A stretch of 64,000 nucleotides of DNA from contig JBMNGC010000001.1 of NCBI GenBank assembly GCA_050949645.1, forward strand, positions 806,001-870,000. Direction: 5' to 3'. This stretch comes from RUG369 sp050949645 (GTDB lineage: Bacteria > Planctomycetota > Planctomycetia > Pirellulales > Thermoguttaceae). Below the pieces are notes generated by a model. That model was not told the origin of the DNA. It saw only the letters and a program-made list of their open reading frames with translations, and searched no databases. The stretch's first letter is position 1; each line of letters opens with the position of its first letter. Of this stretch, positions 1 to 9,624 are shown one piece after another. Both the position numbers and the translations under genes were made by a program.

Positions 1-2
1 TT

Positions 3-605
3 CAGTTTAATTCGACCGGTCCCTTCTATCCGCTGATCTTAGAGGACGACGGGGGCTATTACATTGTGAAGATCCCAGGCGTCGAACTACCGGTCCACAA
101 TCGGGCAAGCTACAAGGTTGCCAGCGCGCCGATCGCGACAATGACGTCGCCAGTCGGTCTCGCGCAAGGTACGGTGGTCGATCTCGAATTCTCCGGAACG
201 GACGATAACTTCTTTGCCTTAGGGGAGGACGTCACCGTCATGTTCACGCCCTCGGGCGAAGTCGATTACATCTTGGACGGAAATGAAAAGAGAACCCCTT
301 CCAACACCCTCTACTTTTTGCTAGGTCGCTGGGATCGCATCTCGGCGCTCGGCGTCTCGGAGGATGGATACAGCACGATTGCGGAAGACCAACTCTGGAA
401 CTTTGAGGACGGCGCCAACTTCTGGGTCGCGATTAACCCGCAAACTGGCGTGATCAGTACCGCCGAGGTTAACCAGCCCTTCACGTACGCGCCCGTGGAT
501 TGGACTACGATTCAAAACGGAAAACCGCGCGACGCCTTCAAAGACGGTGTTGTTGAATCTCGAGAATTCGCGCGCTATTCCAAGCGCAATATAGGAGGTC
601 GCTGA
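3..605 (+). CDS. GspH/FimT-like pseudopilin, C-terminal part (cut by window edge)
   Basis: The reading frame is open from base 3 to the TGA at 603-605 with no stop upstream, so the gene starts outside the window. A GTG at 66 is an internal codon and not a convincing start. The visible part is about 200 residues, rich in beta-strand-type sequence, and ends with a segment of the NPQTG type that resembles the C-terminal strands of GspH/FimT pseudopilins. The prepilin N-terminus is not visible, so the family call rests mainly on position: it lies one base from a clear PilV/GspI-like prepilin whose ribosome binding site (AGGAGG, 593-598) sits inside this gene. It is probably a minor pseudopilin of a type II secretion or pilus-like machine. 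Confidence 0.6.
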   Translation, partial: QFNSTGPFYPLILEDDGGYYIVKIPGVELPVHNRASYKVASAPIATMTSPVGLAQGTVVDLEFSGTDDNFFALGEDVTVMFTPSGEVDYILDGNEKRTPSNTLYFLLGRWDRISALGVSEDGYSTIAEDQLWNFEDGANFWVAINPQTGVISTAEVNQPFTYAPVDWTTIQNGKPRDAFKDGVVESREFARYSKRNIGGR

Positions 606-606
606 T

Positions 607-1881
607 ATGACGACTATCACGAAGACGAGCGGCAGACGTAGCGTCGTTGCGATTCGTCGCGGCGAAACTCTCCTCGAAATCATGGTCTCCATCATGGTCC
701 TCGGGATTGGACTCGTCGGAATCCTGGCCGCGATTCCTTTCGGTGGATTCCGAATGGCGCAGATGACTGAAGCCGATAACTCCGCCGCCGTCGGACGCAA
801 CGCGGCGAGAATGTTGGAGATAAACGAGTGGTGTAATCCTGCTTCATGGGCGACTGAAAATCCAACCGATGGGAACTTAGTGACTTATAACGATGCGTCC
901 CTCATGCTTCAGGACGGTGTGGGAAAATATCTTGATTCCACGAAGATCTACGTCATTGATCCGCTAAGGATCGATTTTAGAGGAGATTCTGGGAGAATTT
1001 ATCCTTACGGAAGAGTGTTTTCTCCGATTGACGGTTCAACTAGCGGTTATAGCGCTCACTTTATTCACGTTTCACCTATTCCTCAGCGTGCAGACGGCGA
1101 TTACTGGAGGGTTGTTAACCTTGATGATATTCTTCCCGACTGGTACGAGCACATCTTCTATCAGCAGGACGATCTGATCACGGGCTACTACGCTTCGGAA
1201 GATGAATCGGAGTTCAGACCTCGCGTTGAAATGGAGGAAAAGTTCGGACTGGGATATAACCCGCAGGATGGCCTGACCACGGTCCGTTTTCCCGATATCC
1301 CGTCTTTCTCAGGCCGTTATTCCTGGGCGGCGTTCTTTTACCCGAAGAGTAGCGACCCTTTCCCCGATCGGTGCTTGTTCTCCAGCGTTGTTGCCGCCGA
1401 CTATGACGCGGTGGTTTTCCGCGATCGTATTCTCGGCGACGAAAAGGCTTTTATGGCAACTGTCGATGGGTCGGGATATCAGGGGGGAACGGTCACGATC
1501 GACCTTTCGACGCATCGTGATCCCGTGAACAATGAGCGTATTTCTCCCTCGGATAATGAGCGTATTTCTCCCTCGGATATTCTGCGCGTTCGCGAGCAAA
1601 TGGCTCAGACGCGTTACATCATGCTCGTCGGTCCCGACGATTACAAGAAGCCGAGCGGTCACGGCCCGCCTGGGGAGCTAGCCTGGATGACTCCTACGAA
1701 GGCGCGGTGGTACAGAATCGCAAACTTCGCCAACGTTGACGATACGCACATCCGTCTAACGCTCATCGGGCCCGATACTCCGGTTTGCTGGACGAGCGCC
1801 AGTGAGACCGGTCAAGAAAATGTTACCGCGATTTTTTACCCGGGCGCGATCGGGGTCTATTCTGGTTCGACTACTTTTTGA
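607..1881 (+). CDS. PilV/GspI-like prepilin-type pseudopilin
   Basis: This is a 424-residue protein with a textbook prepilin N-terminus. Residues 17-24 carry RRGETLLE, with predicted prepilin-peptidase cleavage after the glycine and the conserved Glu at +5, followed by a hydrophobic helix of about 20 residues. This is the PilV/GspI type of pseudopilin, a minor subunit of type II secretion or type IV pilus-like fibres. The rest is an unrecognised periplasmic domain far longer than ordinary GspI (about 120 residues). ATG 607 follows the upstream TGA by one base and has a strong AGGAGG 9 bases ahead, implying translational coupling. A perfect 24-base in-frame tandem duplication near residues 309-324 repeats the octapeptide NERISPSD. 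Confidence 0.8.
   Translation: MTTITKTSGRRSVVAIRRGETLLEIMVSIMVLGIGLVGILAAIPFGGFRMAQMTEADNSAAVGRNAARMLEINEWCNPASWATENPTDGNLVTYNDASLMLQDGVGKYLDSTKIYVIDPLRIDFRGDSGRIYPYGRVFSPIDGSTSGYSAHFIHVSPIPQRADGDYWRVVNLDDILPDWYEHIFYQQDDLITGYYASEDESEFRPRVEMEEKFGLGYNPQDGLTTVRFPDIPSFSGRYSWAAFFYPKSSDPFPDRCLFSSVVAADYDAVVFRDRILGDEKAFMATVDGSGYQGGTVTIDLSTHRDPVNNERISPSDNERISPSDILRVREQMAQTRYIMLVGPDDYKKPSGHGPPGELAWMTPTKARWYRIANFANVDDTHIRLTLIGPDTPVCWTSASETGQENVTAIFYPGAIGVYSGSTTF
1531..1578 (+). repeat. 24-bp perfect tandem duplication inside the pseudopilin gene
   Basis: Bases 1531-1554 and 1555-1578 are identical. The unit is a multiple of three and adds a second NERISPSD octapeptide without breaking the frame. Perfect identity suggests a recent event. 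Confidence 0.95.
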
Positions 1882-1950
1882 AGCAGACGATAATACAGTC
1901 TTAACTTGAATAACTTGCGGATCGATGATCCGCGCGAATAGGGAACTTTG

Positions 1951-2003
1951 GACGCCGACGTTTACCGCCGCGCGCGACGTCGCGTTTGTGGAACGTCGGC
2001 GTC
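1951..2003 (+). terminator. long-loop hairpin between pseudopilin genes
   Basis: A 12-bp perfect inverted repeat (1951-1962 with 1992-2003) encloses a GC-rich loop of about 29 bases and is followed only by TTTGG. It lies in the 249-bp gap between the PilV-like and GspK-like genes. It could be an attenuator, a processing site or a weak terminator that lowers expression of the giant downstream gene. The lack of a proper T-run argues against a strong terminator. Confidence 0.4.
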
Positions 2004-2130
2004 TTTGGTAATCTTGGGGAAAAAAACGCGAACTGTCCAAACGGAGCGCGAGTTAATATTACGCAGCGGCGCAATTCTCGTGTGGGGAACGCCTCTGACG
2101 ATATGCAGAAGATCTGCAGGGAGTCTTGTT

Positions 2131-5100
2131 ATGAAACGCCGATTTGACAACAGCCGACGCGGCGTCGTGTTGCTCCTCATCCTGGGGCTCATGGCAATGT
2201 TCGCGATCTCGGTCCTCTCGTACATGTACGTGACCTCGAACATGGCGGAGACCGCCGTGAATCAGATGAAAGCCGATACCGTCGTCGAGACCCCCGCGGA
2301 AAACGACCTCGACGTCGCCCTCAGAACCCTCGTTATCGGTTCCAATAACCAGGCTAACCCGATCGGGCCATTCAGCCTCCTGGAAAATATGTACGGCGAC
2401 TGGACCGCCTATTGGAACGCGGACAATAATGTCTCGGTGGATACGGCGACCCAATTCAAAGCTCGTATCGCTATTTTCCCTGACCAGGGAATTGCCATTC
2501 TTGCTCCTTACACGGATTTCTTTAATAACCCCCTATATCATCTTAGCGTTGAGGATAACACTCCTGTTCCTAGCGACTATGAGCGTCGTCAGATTTTTTT
2601 AGAGTTCTTTGAGGGGTCTGGAAATGTGTTGACCTTTTTGGGACTTGACTCTTCTGATTATGCGCCGCAAAACTTGAACTTCGACCTTAACATGTGTTGG
2701 GACGCCGACGTTTCTAATACCTCTACTTTCGTCCTTGAAAAGGTTATTACAAATCCTTCGAGTTCTTACTATGCCGAATGGGACGGCTCGACGTATTGGA
2801 GCGAAAATTATTGTCTTGATACAACTGAATTTTATGATGAAACGATCTATGACGTCTTCAGTTTTTGGCACTTTAAGGTAGATTTATCCGACGATCTCAA
2901 GAAGTTTGTCAATGATTTTTCTGCCGACAGCGGCGATTCTTTTTTCAGGTTTAACGAATCCAACCCCGTCGTAACCGTTCGCATGAATCGACCCGCGTTC
3001 AGCGGTACTGGCGCAGGCGGTTTTGCCGCTGGCGCGCACCATGATTCGACTTTCACCCCGCCAATGTCCGGGTTTGACGATTTCCGGCTGCCCTTTGCTT
3101 TCTGGCAAAACGCCGGCGCTCCGGACCTCTGGCCATACAAGCTTTCGTCGGGGACGGCTCCCAGCTTCCGCGCATATTGGGCGCATCTGGCGGACGTCAA
3201 TTACGACGCTAGCCTATTTGAAAACGGCACTTCCTCTTATTACTATACCGATCTCAGTAATACCGAATGGCAGTTTCGAAACCCCGTATACAACGGAAAC
3301 TGGACATTCGGCGCCGCCGAGCCGGCGCGTATGAATCCCCCTTACACGGCTCCTGACAATCGGTCGCCCTTCCTGGCGCATTTCTACTTTGATGACGACG
3401 ATTCGAGCAACAAAGACTTCATTCCCTATGCCAGTATCCAGCCATCGTTCCATCGAACCGATGCTTTCCGGTCGTTTTTTAATGAAATGGAATTGCATGA
3501 TGGTAGTACGACCACTTACTGGAATTTGTATCGGAACGCCTACGCCGAACTTGACGTCACTGACTTAGAACAGCAGAACGTCTATCTTACCGCGCTGCTG
3601 AGAAAGCTCACACCGCGACCGCTGCCACTTGACCACTGGAATTTCACAGGCGGCAATCCTGACGTCGAGAACTTCTACTACGAGGATGGAAAAACACCCG
3701 AAGATTTCGCCGGAACGTTTGGTTTCAGTAAAGAGTGGGACGTCGACAACGACAACGACGGCGTGCGCGAGGGAATTTGGATACCCTCTGGGCTGCCGAT
3801 CCGTTATGATAAAAACGGAACTCCCTACGCCACGATGTTCTCCTACACTATTCTTGACCTTGACGGTCGCGTCAACGTCAATACGGCTGGTAACTGGGAT
3901 CAGCTCCCGAATAGATGGAATCCTGACGACGCGCCGTATCCACATCCCTATAACTACGTCGACGATATTGTCGTAGGGGATGATCTCGGCGCTTCCATTG
4001 GCTGGAGAGATGATCTTAACCGCGAAACGCCTTTTGCTGAGCGCGGCGAAGGACGCGGCGCGAATAACGTTTTGCTCTATGAAGCGCTTGCCGCCGCTTT
4101 CTACGATACTTATTACGTTACTTATGATGATGATACGGTCCTGACAGTCGCCTCAAATCTCTTGTGGCGCCGCAACCTTGCGCAGTTTGAAAAACCGACG
4201 GAATTCGTCGATATGAGTGACCTGCTTTGGAACGTCGACGGAATAAACCTAGGCGGCGTGTCTGTTCCGCAACCCGGACATGAGATTGCCCCCGGCGTCG
4301 AATCGGACGATTCAATCGGAAGTTATGCGGAACTTTCTCGGTTCTACAACGCGTTTGAGGCCTTGAAAGAGAAGGAGATGGAGCCCGGCGTCTTCGACAA
4401 CATCACGATTTTTCCTTGGCGCGGCAAGACTACAGGTCCTGATGGAATTCCCTTTAGTCTTGACGAATTTGACTGGGCTGACAGAGCGTTCCGGTCCTAT
4501 AATCCACTTGGCTCTCAGGTCTATACTTTCGCTTCGAGATACTCCGCGAACCCTTATCTCGCGTACCAAAATATGCGTTCCTGGCAGGATTCGCCATATA
4601 CGCTGCCAATGCTCGAACGTCTTCTGCGTCCTAACGACGCCGACGCCGCGACTCTTCCGAGTCAGCTCGTCGACGACCTGCGCATGAATTCCGATTCCTA
4701 CGCAGATATTATTGCTGCTGGCAACCCAGATGTAGCCGCGCGCGACAGCGTTCGCGATCGCGCCAGGGCGCGCCTCGCGTTCACGACGATCAGCTCTGAC
4801 GTCAACGCCGCGTCTGTCGTTTTTCCCGATAACTTTAAAAATCCGGATAATGAAGTGCGTTATGGTGGCTACGGCTTCGTCGATCTTATCCGACGCAATG
4901 TCGAAAGCGAGCTTAAGAGAGTCTTTGAACAAAAGGGAATTTGCGAATTCGACGAAGAGGGAAATAACATCTACCTTAAACCATTTCTCGTCGATGGTTC
5001 AAATAATCTTATTCCTAATCCCAATTACCCGGTCTTCGAACGTAAGGTTGAGGAAATTACCGCTTATCTTGCCGCGATGCTCCCGAAAGAGATCCTTAAT

Positions 5101-6993
5101 GGCGAGAAAATTGATCTCAACGCGCTCGCTCAGAAAAACTATTGGCTAGACGTCCAATATGACGGTAATAATTTCGTCATCGACCGTGACTTGCATAACG
5201 TTGGTCTCGTCAAGAGGATGGAGTATGCTCGCGGGCTCTACCTTGTCGTGATGACGCTCCTCTACGAGGATATGAACGCAAGACGTCTTCATGATCCTAC
5301 AGACCAATTTGCTGACACGGATGCAGAAGGCAACATTATCGAGAGCTCAAAGCTTTCCGACTATATCGAAGGCTCCTTTGACCTCCTTTCTTTCGAGAAT
5401 CTCGACGATGACGAAGATGATACCGTCAAGGGAATAATGGCGCGCGGATTGATGGCGACTCGAATCGCCCAATGGTGTGTGAATGTTGTCGATTTCTCCG
5501 ATCCGGACGCCACGATGACCCCCTTCTTCTTTGATCCGACCCCCTTCGATGGATGGTGGGTTGAAGATTATCCGTGGATTGACGGAGATGAAGCAAAGAC
5601 CCCCGACGGCCAGGGAGGTTACGTCAACAACTGGGAGACTTATACTTGGGGGAACCTCTCCAGTGTTTCTGATATCGCCTTCCTTTTCCCCTCTGCTACT
5701 CCTGCCGGCGTGCCTCTGGAAACGCCCACGCAGCAAATGTACGACTTCTTCTTTGACGCCCTTGATAACAGTACGAAATATGATGAAAACAACGTACCGG
5801 TATCTGTTCACTGGAGTAGTAACGAGATTACTGAAGATGACCAAGATGGGCCCCTTACTTCGGCAGACCTGATCGTTAAGTGGCTTACGGAAAAGATTGA
5901 TGATCGTGACGACCAGGCGTCTGACCTCGGGTTCCGGTGCGTTTGGGGTATGGAACGTCCCGACCTCGTGCTGACCGAAACCCTCAGCTTCCACGACCTC
6001 GGAGTCGCCGACACGAACCTTGAAGAAGGTGTAGATCACGATCCTGCTGACACTGCGGAAGGAGATGAAACTTTCGACCAGGTTCGCCGCCCTCAGGGCT
6101 CGAGCTACCTCGAACTCTACTGCACCTCGAACCCAAACGTGCCGCAGTCGAGCGAGCTCTACGAATACAAAGACGGAGTCTGGCAACTGGAACTTAGCAA
6201 GAAAACCCCAACGTTTACAGAAAATGTCAATAATCCAGAAATTCCCAATGGTGTTGAATCTCGCGGACTTCAGTTCCCGATCTGGCGGGTCGCGATTAGC
6301 GACAGTTCCGATCCTCGCGGAGTCTACAAAGTAAATGGCGGAGATGAGCCAAGTCCCGACTCTGTCTATCATAAGTCGCGTAACAACGTCTTGGAATGGC
6401 TTATGCCCCATAAAGACGGCGACAAATACAACAATGACATAAACTTCTTCTCAATGCAGCCGCGCCAGTTCCGTAACGCGCCTATGCGGAAACTCTCTCA
6501 TAATGAGATAAGGGATATTTCTGAGCTGGACCTCTACCAGGCCCCAGACGAGCCTAAGTATCTGAAGCGCTGGGAGAAGTACAACCTCCTCTCCTCGAAC
6601 ATCCTTGGACCCGCGGTTGCTGCGACCTACGACGACGACAACCCGGAATTGCGCGAGATCGAACTTGATCGTATCCTTTGGTTTGTTCACGCCGAGGGAG
6701 ATGGTGGAGGTGAAAATGGTGACGGTAATGATGAAGGAAAGACGCTTGGCACAGCGGGCAAGTTCCCTGACGCTCTACGCACATTCTGTAATGATAATGA
6801 CAAGAAACTTTACCTTGAGCCGAACGAGTATCTTGTTGTTGGCCCCGAGCTGAAACGCTCTGTTGGGTTCGCCACTACGAATACCACTGTAGATGGTGAT
6901 GATGGCCCGCAGTTTGGACAGCTACCCGATGAGGTAGAATATTCGTCCTCCTATATCGATATCAATAGCGATCCCGATAATCCCGATAGATAA
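2131..6993 (+). CDS. giant GspK-like prepilin-type protein
   Basis: About 1620 residues from ATG 2131, which has an AGGGAG site 7 bases upstream. The frame is open back to 1948, but that part has no ribosome binding site and spans a hairpin. The N-terminus reads RRFDNSRRGVVLLLILGL, a basic stretch with RRG followed by a long hydrophobic helix, as in GspK minor pseudopilins. A segment near residues 570-585 (LDLDGRVNVNTAG) matches the D-G-x-(V/L)-N-(V/L)-N-T signature of GspK-like proteins. Ordinary GspK is about 320 residues, so this is roughly five times larger. Giant GspK-like proteins occur in planctomycetes (family knowledge), where their partners are poorly known. The stop overlaps the next start (TAATG, 6991-6995), and the downstream frame carries another GspK-like motif, so the two may once have been one chain. 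Confidence 0.72.
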   Translation: MKRRFDNSRRGVVLLLILGLMAMFAISVLSYMYVTSNMAETAVNQMKADTVVETPAENDLDVALRTLVIGSNNQANPIGPFSLLENMYGDWTAYWNADNNVSVDTATQFKARIAIFPDQGIAILAPYTDFFNNPLYHLSVEDNTPVPSDYERRQIFLEFFEGSGNVLTFLGLDSSDYAPQNLNFDLNMCWDADVSNTSTFVLEKVITNPSSSYYAEWDGSTYWSENYCLDTTEFYDETIYDVFSFWHFKVDLSDDLKKFVNDFSADSGDSFFRFNESNPVVTVRMNRPAFSGTGAGGFAAGAHHDSTFTPPMSGFDDFRLPFAFWQNAGAPDLWPYKLSSGTAPSFRAYWAHLADVNYDASLFENGTSSYYYTDLSNTEWQFRNPVYNGNWTFGAAEPARMNPPYTAPDNRSPFLAHFYFDDDDSSNKDFIPYASIQPSFHRTDAFRSFFNEMELHDGSTTTYWNLYRNAYAELDVTDLEQQNVYLTALLRKLTPRPLPLDHWNFTGGNPDVENFYYEDGKTPEDFAGTFGFSKEWDVDNDNDGVREGIWIPSGLPIRYDKNGTPYATMFSYTILDLDGRVNVNTAGNWDQLPNRWNPDDAPYPHPYNYVDDIVVGDDLGASIGWRDDLNRETPFAERGEGRGANNVLLYEALAAAFYDTYYVTYDDDTVLTVASNLLWRRNLAQFEKPTEFVDMSDLLWNVDGINLGGVSVPQPGHEIAPGVESDDSIGSYAELSRFYNAFEALKEKEMEPGVFDNITIFPWRGKTTGPDGIPFSLDEFDWADRAFRSYNPLGSQVYTFASRYSANPYLAYQNMRSWQDSPYTLPMLERLLRPNDADAATLPSQLVDDLRMNSDSYADIIAAGNPDVAARDSVRDRARARLAFTTISSDVNAASVVFPDNFKNPDNEVRYGGYGFVDLIRRNVESELKRVFEQKGICEFDEEGNNIYLKPFLVDGSNNLIPNPNYPVFERKVEEITAYLAAMLPKEILNGEKIDLNALAQKNYWLDVQYDGNNFVIDRDLHNVGLVKRMEYARGLYLVVMTLLYEDMNARRLHDPTDQFADTDAEGNIIESSKLSDYIEGSFDLLSFENLDDDEDDTVKGIMARGLMATRIAQWCVNVVDFSDPDATMTPFFFDPTPFDGWWVEDYPWIDGDEAKTPDGQGGYVNNWETYTWGNLSSVSDIAFLFPSATPAGVPLETPTQQMYDFFFDALDNSTKYDENNVPVSVHWSSNEITEDDQDGPLTSADLIVKWLTEKIDDRDDQASDLGFRCVWGMERPDLVLTETLSFHDLGVADTNLEEGVDHDPADTAEGDETFDQVRRPQGSSYLELYCTSNPNVPQSSELYEYKDGVWQLELSKKTPTFTENVNNPEIPNGVESRGLQFPIWRVAISDSSDPRGVYKVNGGDEPSPDSVYHKSRNNVLEWLMPHKDGDKYNNDINFFSMQPRQFRNAPMRKLSHNEIRDISELDLYQAPDEPKYLKRWEKYNLLSSNILGPAVAATYDDDNPELREIELDRILWFVHAEGDGGGENGDGNDEGKTLGTAGKFPDALRTFCNDNDKKLYLEPNEYLVVGPELKRSVGFATTNTTVDGDDGPQFGQLPDEVEYSSSYIDINSDPDNPDR

Positions 6994-9453
6994 TGGACTC
7001 TGGTATCAAGGCGCGTCACGGTGACGTCCGATATCCCGCACGCTATAAGCATATGGTAGCCAAAGCCAATATTGGCGGTCGGGGTTTTAATATCTCCGAG
7101 CCTCTCTGGACTGCGGACAAAGTCGATCCGTATTACTCTGAAGAAGATCCAGACGTATCAGAGTCCAGGCGTATCAAAAGAGGATCGCGTTTTTGACCTG
7201 CCCTTCGAGATTCCTAATGAGTGGCTAGTAAGTCAGCAACGCGAAGGAAGTTCATACGCTCCGGAGTCAACGGCTAAGAATCACCCCATAATCAAGGATC
7301 AGATTTTTGGTTTTGGCACGATTCCGGCATACAAATCTGCGTTCGTTCAGCGCGTCGCTGACCCGAACCGACCCTATCATCCGATCATGAATCCGTATAT
7401 CACCGTCGATTGGAACGTGATGGATCTCACCATCTTCACCGGCGAGGTTGTTGGCGCTACTTTGGCCGATGACATTGATGGGATCAATGAGAGACCTCTT
7501 GCTAATAACGACGTCTATCCCTTTGTGGATAGGAATAGGATTAAACTCGCCCGCAACCTTGCCGTAGGGTTGGATAAAGATGATATGACGATCGGCTATG
7601 ACGAAGCGTTCAGCTCTCGTCAGTGGGGAGCGCAGTCGCAGAACATGTTCTCCAGCAATCTCTCCGATCTTAAGCGTCCTAATCCGTGGGCGCGCGGCGT
7701 TAATCCGTGGGCGCGCGACGTTGAGGCAGAAGGAAACAGCGGCGTTGAGGCAGAAGGAAACAAGGGAGGACTCGAAGGACCAGGAAGGATCAACGTTGAC
7801 GACGCAATTTTGGGCGAGTCTCCCGCCATGACTTACATTCCGCAGCACACTCTCGGTCTGTATAATGATTATGGGGAGTGGGGGCGGTGGATTACGTATC
7901 GAGATGCAGATGGTAATCTGCAAGAAAAGTTTTATCCGGGCAATGAGACGCCTACCGATGTGGAGATTATAGAGACAGGTGTTCCTCAGTTTAAAAACCT
8001 GAATGCGACCTATATGAACGCCGAGGGTAACGTCTATCAAGGCGCTCCACGTCATCCCTACGAGCACCTCGTGTGGAACGACGCGCCATTCAGCAACCCC
8101 TACGAGCTGTTGATGGTCCCGGCGAGCTCGCCAGGTCGTTTCGGACTTGAATTTATCCGGAAGGATGAAGATCAGCAGATGCGTCTCAGCTCCCTTTACA
8201 AGGTCGACCCCAAAGAGAAGGGCAGCCTCGGCTCCTACGCTCTCTTTGGATTCGACGCCTGGTATACGGACGAGAACATTAAACAGAAGAAAAAGGATGA
8301 CGGCAGCTTCGTTGCGGACGAAGAACTTGAAAAGCTTAAAAGCAAGAAGCCGGGTTTTACAGGACCTTACCTGAACTTCTTTGCCAGTTCAAAGAAGCCA
8401 GGCGACACGCTCAATCTGGCTAACGTCTTGGAATTTGTGAAAGCGTCCCCCTCTAACTTCCTTGGTACGAAAAAGGTTGCGACTGACCCAAATGGCAACT
8501 TTGTCTTCGACGAGTTTGATAACGTTGAGTTGCGACCCACTCACCGCGAGCCGGGCAAGGTCAATATCAACACGCTTTCGAAGCCCGTCTGGCATGCGCT
8601 CGTCAATACGACGGATAGAGAACACGAGGACGCTCGACTTCCGGGGACGTCTTGGAGCGAATTCGTGAACTTCAGGTATTTGAACGGTTGGCCAGACGAG
8701 ACCGAGTTTAATATTGGGAATCCTCCGAGCGCCTACTTCTTCCAGCCGTCGTACACGACTCCGCTTTGGATTCAGATGGATCCATTCTGGAAGGCGCCCG
8801 TCGGTACTTTCTCGACTCTTCTGACGCAACGAAATCGCGATGATCAAGAATACGGCCCGTCCAATGCTTCAGGGAGCCTTTTCGACAACGTAAAAGAGCC
8901 TTTTTCCCAAGACGAAGCAGGAAATACCCTGTGTTTCTACGAGATAAGGATTGATGGCGAAATCCAATCTGGTAGTAACACTTACGAATGGGTTATGCAG
9001 AATCTTGCTAGCGAGCCAGACGGCGACGGAGTCGTGAGCTACGAGGTGTTGTCGTCTGGTAACGAACGCGGCAACCTCTACGACGCGACCGCTGAGATGC
9101 AACGTCTCTCCGGCGTGACAACGATTCGTTCGAACGTCTTTGCCGTCTGGGTTACCGTCGGTTACTTCGAAGTCGAGCGTTGTAAACCTGGCGTCAATAT
9201 GCCGGATGTTGACCCCGATGGCGCCCCGCTAACGGTTGCAGACCTCAGCAATCCTGAATATAAGTGGTACCACTACTACCAGGCGATCTATCCTGACGGT
9301 TATACGTACGGTAGGGAGCTTGGCGAGGAGTATGGCGAGACGAAGCGCGCACGCGGGTTCTCGATCATCGACCGCTCGGCGCCCGTCGACTTCCGACGCG
9401 GTAGTTCGGTCAACTACCAGAATTCGATTCTCATGAAGCATGTTATCAAGTGA
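6993..9453 (+). CDS. second GspK-like protein or C-terminal part, apparently frameshifted
   Basis: Translation can start at ATG 6993, overlapping the previous stop. That frame continues to a TGA at 7194-7196, while the long coding frame that follows (open to 9453) is shifted by +1. Just before the break is an 11-base near-repeat with a 16-base period (7150-7160 and 7166-7176, one mismatch). Removing 16 bases joins SEEDPDVS directly to KEDRVFDLPF and yields one open frame of about 814 codons. The long frame contains HREPGKVNINT near 8548-8580, a GspK-type motif, so it belongs to the same family as its neighbour. The in-frame ATG at 7072 opens in frame-shifted sequence and is probably not a real start. 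The break may be a true mutation, a programmed shift or an assembly error. Confidence 0.6.
7150..7176 (+). repeat. 16-bp-period near-duplication at the frameshift
   Basis: The elevenmers at 7150-7160 and 7166-7176 differ at one base. Sixteen extra bases shift the frame by exactly +1, which is the shift observed between the two halves of this gene. Confidence 0.6.
7681..7764 (+). repeat. two adjacent tandem duplications (21 bp and 24 bp)
   Basis: Bases 7681-7701 and 7702-7722 match at 20 of 21 positions (NPWARGV then NPWARDV). Bases 7717-7740 and 7741-7764 form a 24-base pair of near-identical units (DVEAEGNS then GVEAEGNK). Both keep the frame. Confidence 0.9.
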
Positions 9454-9520
9454 CCGCGCTTGCTGACCGAACGCCAATGGTCGTCGTCGGTCGACAAGCG
9501 GTCCGTTAACCGATAGAAAG

Positions 9521-9557
9521 TCGGGGAGAGAAGGGTTTCTCTCCCCGATTTTTTTTT
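9521..9557 (+). terminator. rho-independent terminator of the pseudopilin operon
   Basis: A 12-bp perfect stem (9521-9532 with 9537-9548), four-base loop GGGT, and a run of nine T residues directly after the stem. Confidence 0.93.
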
Positions 9558-9624
9558 GACCCGTTGTCCAATTGCGAGTCGCGTTTAAAATTAAGCTACG
9601 TTGAAATGTGGAAAGGATACAAGC

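Noticed and set aside
1948..2130. Upstream extension of the giant GspK-like frame
   Set aside because: No ribosome binding site, it spans a hairpin, and the prepilin-type N-terminus begins at ATG 2131.
7072..7176. ATG 7072 as the start of the downstream GspK-like gene
   Set aside because: Up to the repeat, the coding-like sequence is in the other frame (from 6993); this ATG reads out of frame.
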